Of a DNA stretch of 64,000 nt, positions 63,060 to 64,000 are shown in pieces. The stretch covers positions 7,795,501-7,859,500 of the forward strand of contig NC_054750.1 in assembly GCF_018143015.1 (NCBI RefSeq), written 5' to 3'. Both the position numbers and the translations under genes were made by a program. The stretch comes from Lytechinus variegatus (Eukaryota; Echinodermata; Echinoidea; Temnopleuroida; Toxopneustidae). Under the pieces are notes generated by a model. The model searched no databases. It was not told the DNA's origin and saw only the letters and a list, made by a program, of their open reading frames with translations. Position 1 is the first letter of the stretch. Every line of letters starts with the position of its first letter.

Positions 63060-64000
63060 GCTGAACCCAAAGTACAGAAATGCGGTGGTAATGACAGAGG
63101 AATTCTCATAAACAGTAGCTAGTTATATCAAATGGGAAAGTGTGAAGGTTAAAAAGTGCTCAAAAGGAGGCCACATCAATTTCAAGCAATAATTTAGTAT
63201 AAATATTTTATATATCATTAGAAATATCAAGGTCAAAGTCCCCCATTCTGGAAATATTCACACTGAAGCTTGATAGGTATGCACCAGAGATGAGAGACAA
63301 AGGATGGATTGGGGTAATATGAAACTACTTACGTCAAACACCCTATTCAGACACACACAAAAAATGCTTGTTTTGAAACTCAACAAAGGGAAACGTATTA
63401 ATCTTTGGAAAGGAAACACTGTCTAGAAACCCACCCTAAACTCTGCAAAATAAAAAATAAAAAGCAGCAAGGCAGTAAAAATTCTACTTCTCAAATTTCC
63501 TTGATAAGGAATGCTTACATTTGCAATTTCCAGCCATACTAGCTATGACACTGTACATCTAGGCATAAATGGACCAGTCCATCCCCCCCAAAAAAAGGTT
63601 TTTGTTTAAAACATAGCTCAAACCATCATTCCATACACTGATTGAGTCCAAACAGGAGTATATCTGTAAAGCAGGCAAACATTAATCTGTTGAAAAGAGT
63701 GCTACATATATGATCATCATTATAATTTATTGAGCAGACAACAGGCATTGGGATATTGTCCAAGAGTATCATATACCACTCCTCCAAGAGTTTATTCTGA
63801 CCATATAGAGAGTGCTATCAATTGCAGGAGCATCTATGGTCATCTTGATAAATGGGAAGGAACTGAACTGACCCTTTCCCATAATGTCTGGACATCTGCT
63901 AAGTCCATATCTACTGAAGATTACAGTGATTTAGTGAAAAACCAGATTTCTAGCAATTGATTACCAACAGTGTGGAAAAAACCTTCTAAATCAAGGTTCT
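63060..64000. other. Right edge, nothing recognised
   Basis: No SLC4A11-like exon or repeat family recognised. A plus-strand frame (63730-63960, 76 codons) has no known domain. Confidence 0.45.

Noticed and set aside
58403..64000. Further SLC4A11-like exons upstream
   Set aside because: I searched the minus strand for SLC4 membrane-domain motifs and found none; donor-like sites near 60470 and 63335 are not preceded by SLC4-like coding sequence.

Overview
This is a window of animal nuclear DNA. It is AT-rich and intron-rich, and it is packed with short inverted-repeat transposons, tRNA-derived SINEs and microsatellites. The proteins are bilaterian. The repeat families and the intron style look most like an echinoderm, probably a sea urchin. 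That identification rests on pattern recognition, not on a search.

Three protein-coding genes can be reconstructed exon by exon, and all their splice phases agree. (1) A SERBP1/HABP4-type RNA-binding protein lies on the minus strand, six coding exons between 27977 and 17547, 412 residues. (2) ZNF367, a C2H2 zinc-finger factor, lies on the plus strand, four coding exons between 29092 and 34177, 310 residues. (3) The last nine coding exons of an SLC4A11-like membrane transporter lie on the minus strand between 58402 and 48191; its amino-terminal exons are beyond the right edge.

Layout: 1-12 kb is intergenic and repeat-rich, with one GC-richer stretch near 6.3-7.04 kb that looks like a promoter with a possible non-coding first exon. 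12-17.5 kb has no coding exon and may hold the long 3' UTR of the SERBP1/HABP4 gene. 17.5-28 kb is that gene, its introns filled with transposons. About 1.1 kb separates its start codon from the start codon of the divergent ZNF367, so the two probably share a promoter region; it contains an E2F-type site. From memory, human HABP4 and ZNF367 are also divergent neighbours on chromosome 9q22, so this may be a very old linkage. 34.2-48.2 kb lies between the convergent 3' ends of ZNF367 and the SLC4A11-like gene. 48.2-58.4 kb is the transporter, and 58.4-64 kb is most of one of its upstream introns, including a long purine-rich tract.

The genes do not form a pathway: one is a ribosome/mRNA-binding protein, one a proliferation-linked transcription factor, one an ion transporter. 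The most unusual material is in the repeats: an element in a SERBP1/HABP4 intron whose tandem units carry perfect DR1 nuclear-receptor sites, a long inverted-repeat element with an internal minisatellite, nested Tc1-like insertions, and a ZNF367 exon hemmed in by two different transposons. No convincing new system was found.
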